A stretch of 14,269 nucleotides of DNA, from positions 1-14,269 of the forward strand of contig JASGVS010000001.1 in assembly GCA_030054835.1 (NCBI GenBank), given 5' to 3'. Of this stretch, positions 13,654-14,269 are shown one piece after another. Below the pieces are notes generated by a model. That model made no database searches, was not told the origin of the DNA, and worked only from the letters and a program-made list of their open reading frames with translations. Position 1 is the stretch's first letter; every line of letters starts with the position of its first letter. The stretch comes from UBA3910 sp002391465 (GTDB lineage: Bacteria > Bacillota > Limnochordia > Darwinibacteriales > Darwinibacteriaceae). The position numbers and the translations under genes were made by a program.

Positions 13654-13688
13654 AAAAATACTAACAACTGGTAAAGGAAGGATGAGTT

Positions 13689-14269
13689 ATGAGCCGTCTC
13701 CAAAGAACCGCAGTTAATTTGATCCTCGACTACATCTCTACGGACCCGATGGAGAAGCTGCCGAAGATGTTTGATCTTGCCGAAAAGCTGGACCGAGGAA
13801 AGAATTACACCAAAGAGATCCGTGCGATGCGCGATGCAGTAACAGATGAAGAAAACATCTGGCGCACCTTCACCAAAAACCTGTTTGCCGAAGTGGACAC
13901 TAGAATCATTAAGAAGTTTGTGGAATGTTTCTTGATCAACTCCAACCTGAAGAGGGTTGAAGTTGCCCGAGCAATCGAGGCTAAATACGATTGCAACGTC
14001 CCCTGGGCCATTCTCATGGACCCTACTAGCGCCTGCAACCTGCATTGCACAGGATGCTGGGCTGCCCAGTACGGAGGTAAGCTCAACCTGTCCTACGAGA
14101 CTCTCGACTCCATCTGCCGTCAGGGCAAGGAACTGGGAGTACACTTCTACATCTTCTCTGGTGGCGAGCCCCTTGTCCGCAAACACGATGTAATCAAACT
14201 CTGCGAAGCGCACCAGGACTGCTACTTCTTCGCGTTTACCAACGGAACCCTCGTCGATGATGAGCTTTG
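13689..14269 (+). CDS. Radical SAM protein, C-terminus beyond the window
   Basis: The frame is open from ATG at 13689 to the window edge, giving 193 residues. About 115 residues of helical N-terminal region (starting MSRLQRTAVNLILDY) are followed by the radical SAM motif CNLHCTGCW (CxxxCxxC, about residues 117-124), which binds the 4Fe-4S cluster that cleaves S-adenosylmethionine. After it come the usual GKELGVHFYIFSGGEPLVRK, with the GGEP SAM-contact motif, and FAFTNGTLVDDE. The arrangement matches a radical SAM family common in Clostridia with the phrase PWAILMDPTSACNLHC; its substrate is not established to my knowledge. The start is set by AAGGAAGG ending about seven bases upstream. It follows the TetR remnant and operator-like palindromes, and may have lost its repressor. 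Confidence 0.9.
   Translation, partial: MSRLQRTAVNLILDYISTDPMEKLPKMFDLAEKLDRGKNYTKEIRAMRDAVTDEENIWRTFTKNLFAEVDTRIIKKFVECFLINSNLKRVEVARAIEAKYDCNVPWAILMDPTSACNLHCTGCWAAQYGGKLNLSYETLDSICRQGKELGVHFYIFSGGEPLVRKHDVIKLCEAHQDCYFFAFTNGTLVDDEL

Noticed and set aside
13641..14213. Minus-strand open frame of 190 codons
   Set aside because: It lies opposite the radical SAM gene with its CxxxCxxC and GGEP motifs, and has no recognisable domain or ribosome binding site.
1..14269. CRISPR array, tRNA or rRNA genes
   Set aside because: No regularly spaced repeats, cloverleaf structures or rRNA sequence were seen.

Overview
The window looks like chromosomal sequence from an anaerobic, low-to-mid GC Bacillota (Firmicutes, probably Clostridia-like or a related deep class). 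The reasons are strong AGGGGG/AAGGAGG-type ribosome binding sites paired with many GTG and TTG starts, an AraM-type sn-glycerol-1-phosphate dehydrogenase, a clostridial-style radical SAM protein with a CNLHCTGCW cluster motif, and short genes in mixed orientation with intrinsic terminators. The organism call is an inference from gene content; there is no rRNA or other phylogenetic marker here.

Layout. 1-119: promoter region of a leftward gene outside the window, with two identical LacI-type operators. 120-1001 (-): WD40/beta-propeller protein. 1183-1719 (+): MarR regulator, followed by a terminator and a strong MarR-type operator in front of 1827-3683 (+), a dCache-type methyl-accepting chemotaxis protein that ends at a textbook terminator. 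3785-4231 (+): Nudix hydrolase. 4250-6295 (-): two membrane proteins in one operon, a CPBP (Abi/CAAX) protease-like gene broken by a frameshift and an M50-like HExxH membrane protein. 6648-7142 (+): small P-loop kinase-like ATPase. 7186-7482 (+): decayed XRE regulator. 7665-8684 (+): AlkZ-like HTH_42 DNA glycosylase with a QxQ motif. 8809-9234 (-): unknown small protein preceded by a structured leader RNA with its own terminator. 9774-12377 (-): operon of an MFS transporter and glycerol-1-phosphate dehydrogenase. 12450-13190: decayed sequence, including an IS3-type orfA remnant. 13187-13576 (+): 5'-truncated TetR regulator. 13689-end (+): radical SAM protein, cut by the window edge.

How the parts fit. 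Most units are small and separately regulated. MarR plus chemoreceptor is a likely regulator-target pair. The two membrane proteins form one unit, and so do MFS and G1PDH. The TetR remnant and the radical SAM gene were probably once a regulator-target pair; the remnant has lost its DNA-binding half next to an IS fragment, while palindromic operator-like sites persist in front of the radical SAM gene. The most unexplained element is the leader RNA at 9271-9397. No complete defence, CRISPR or biosynthetic system was found.
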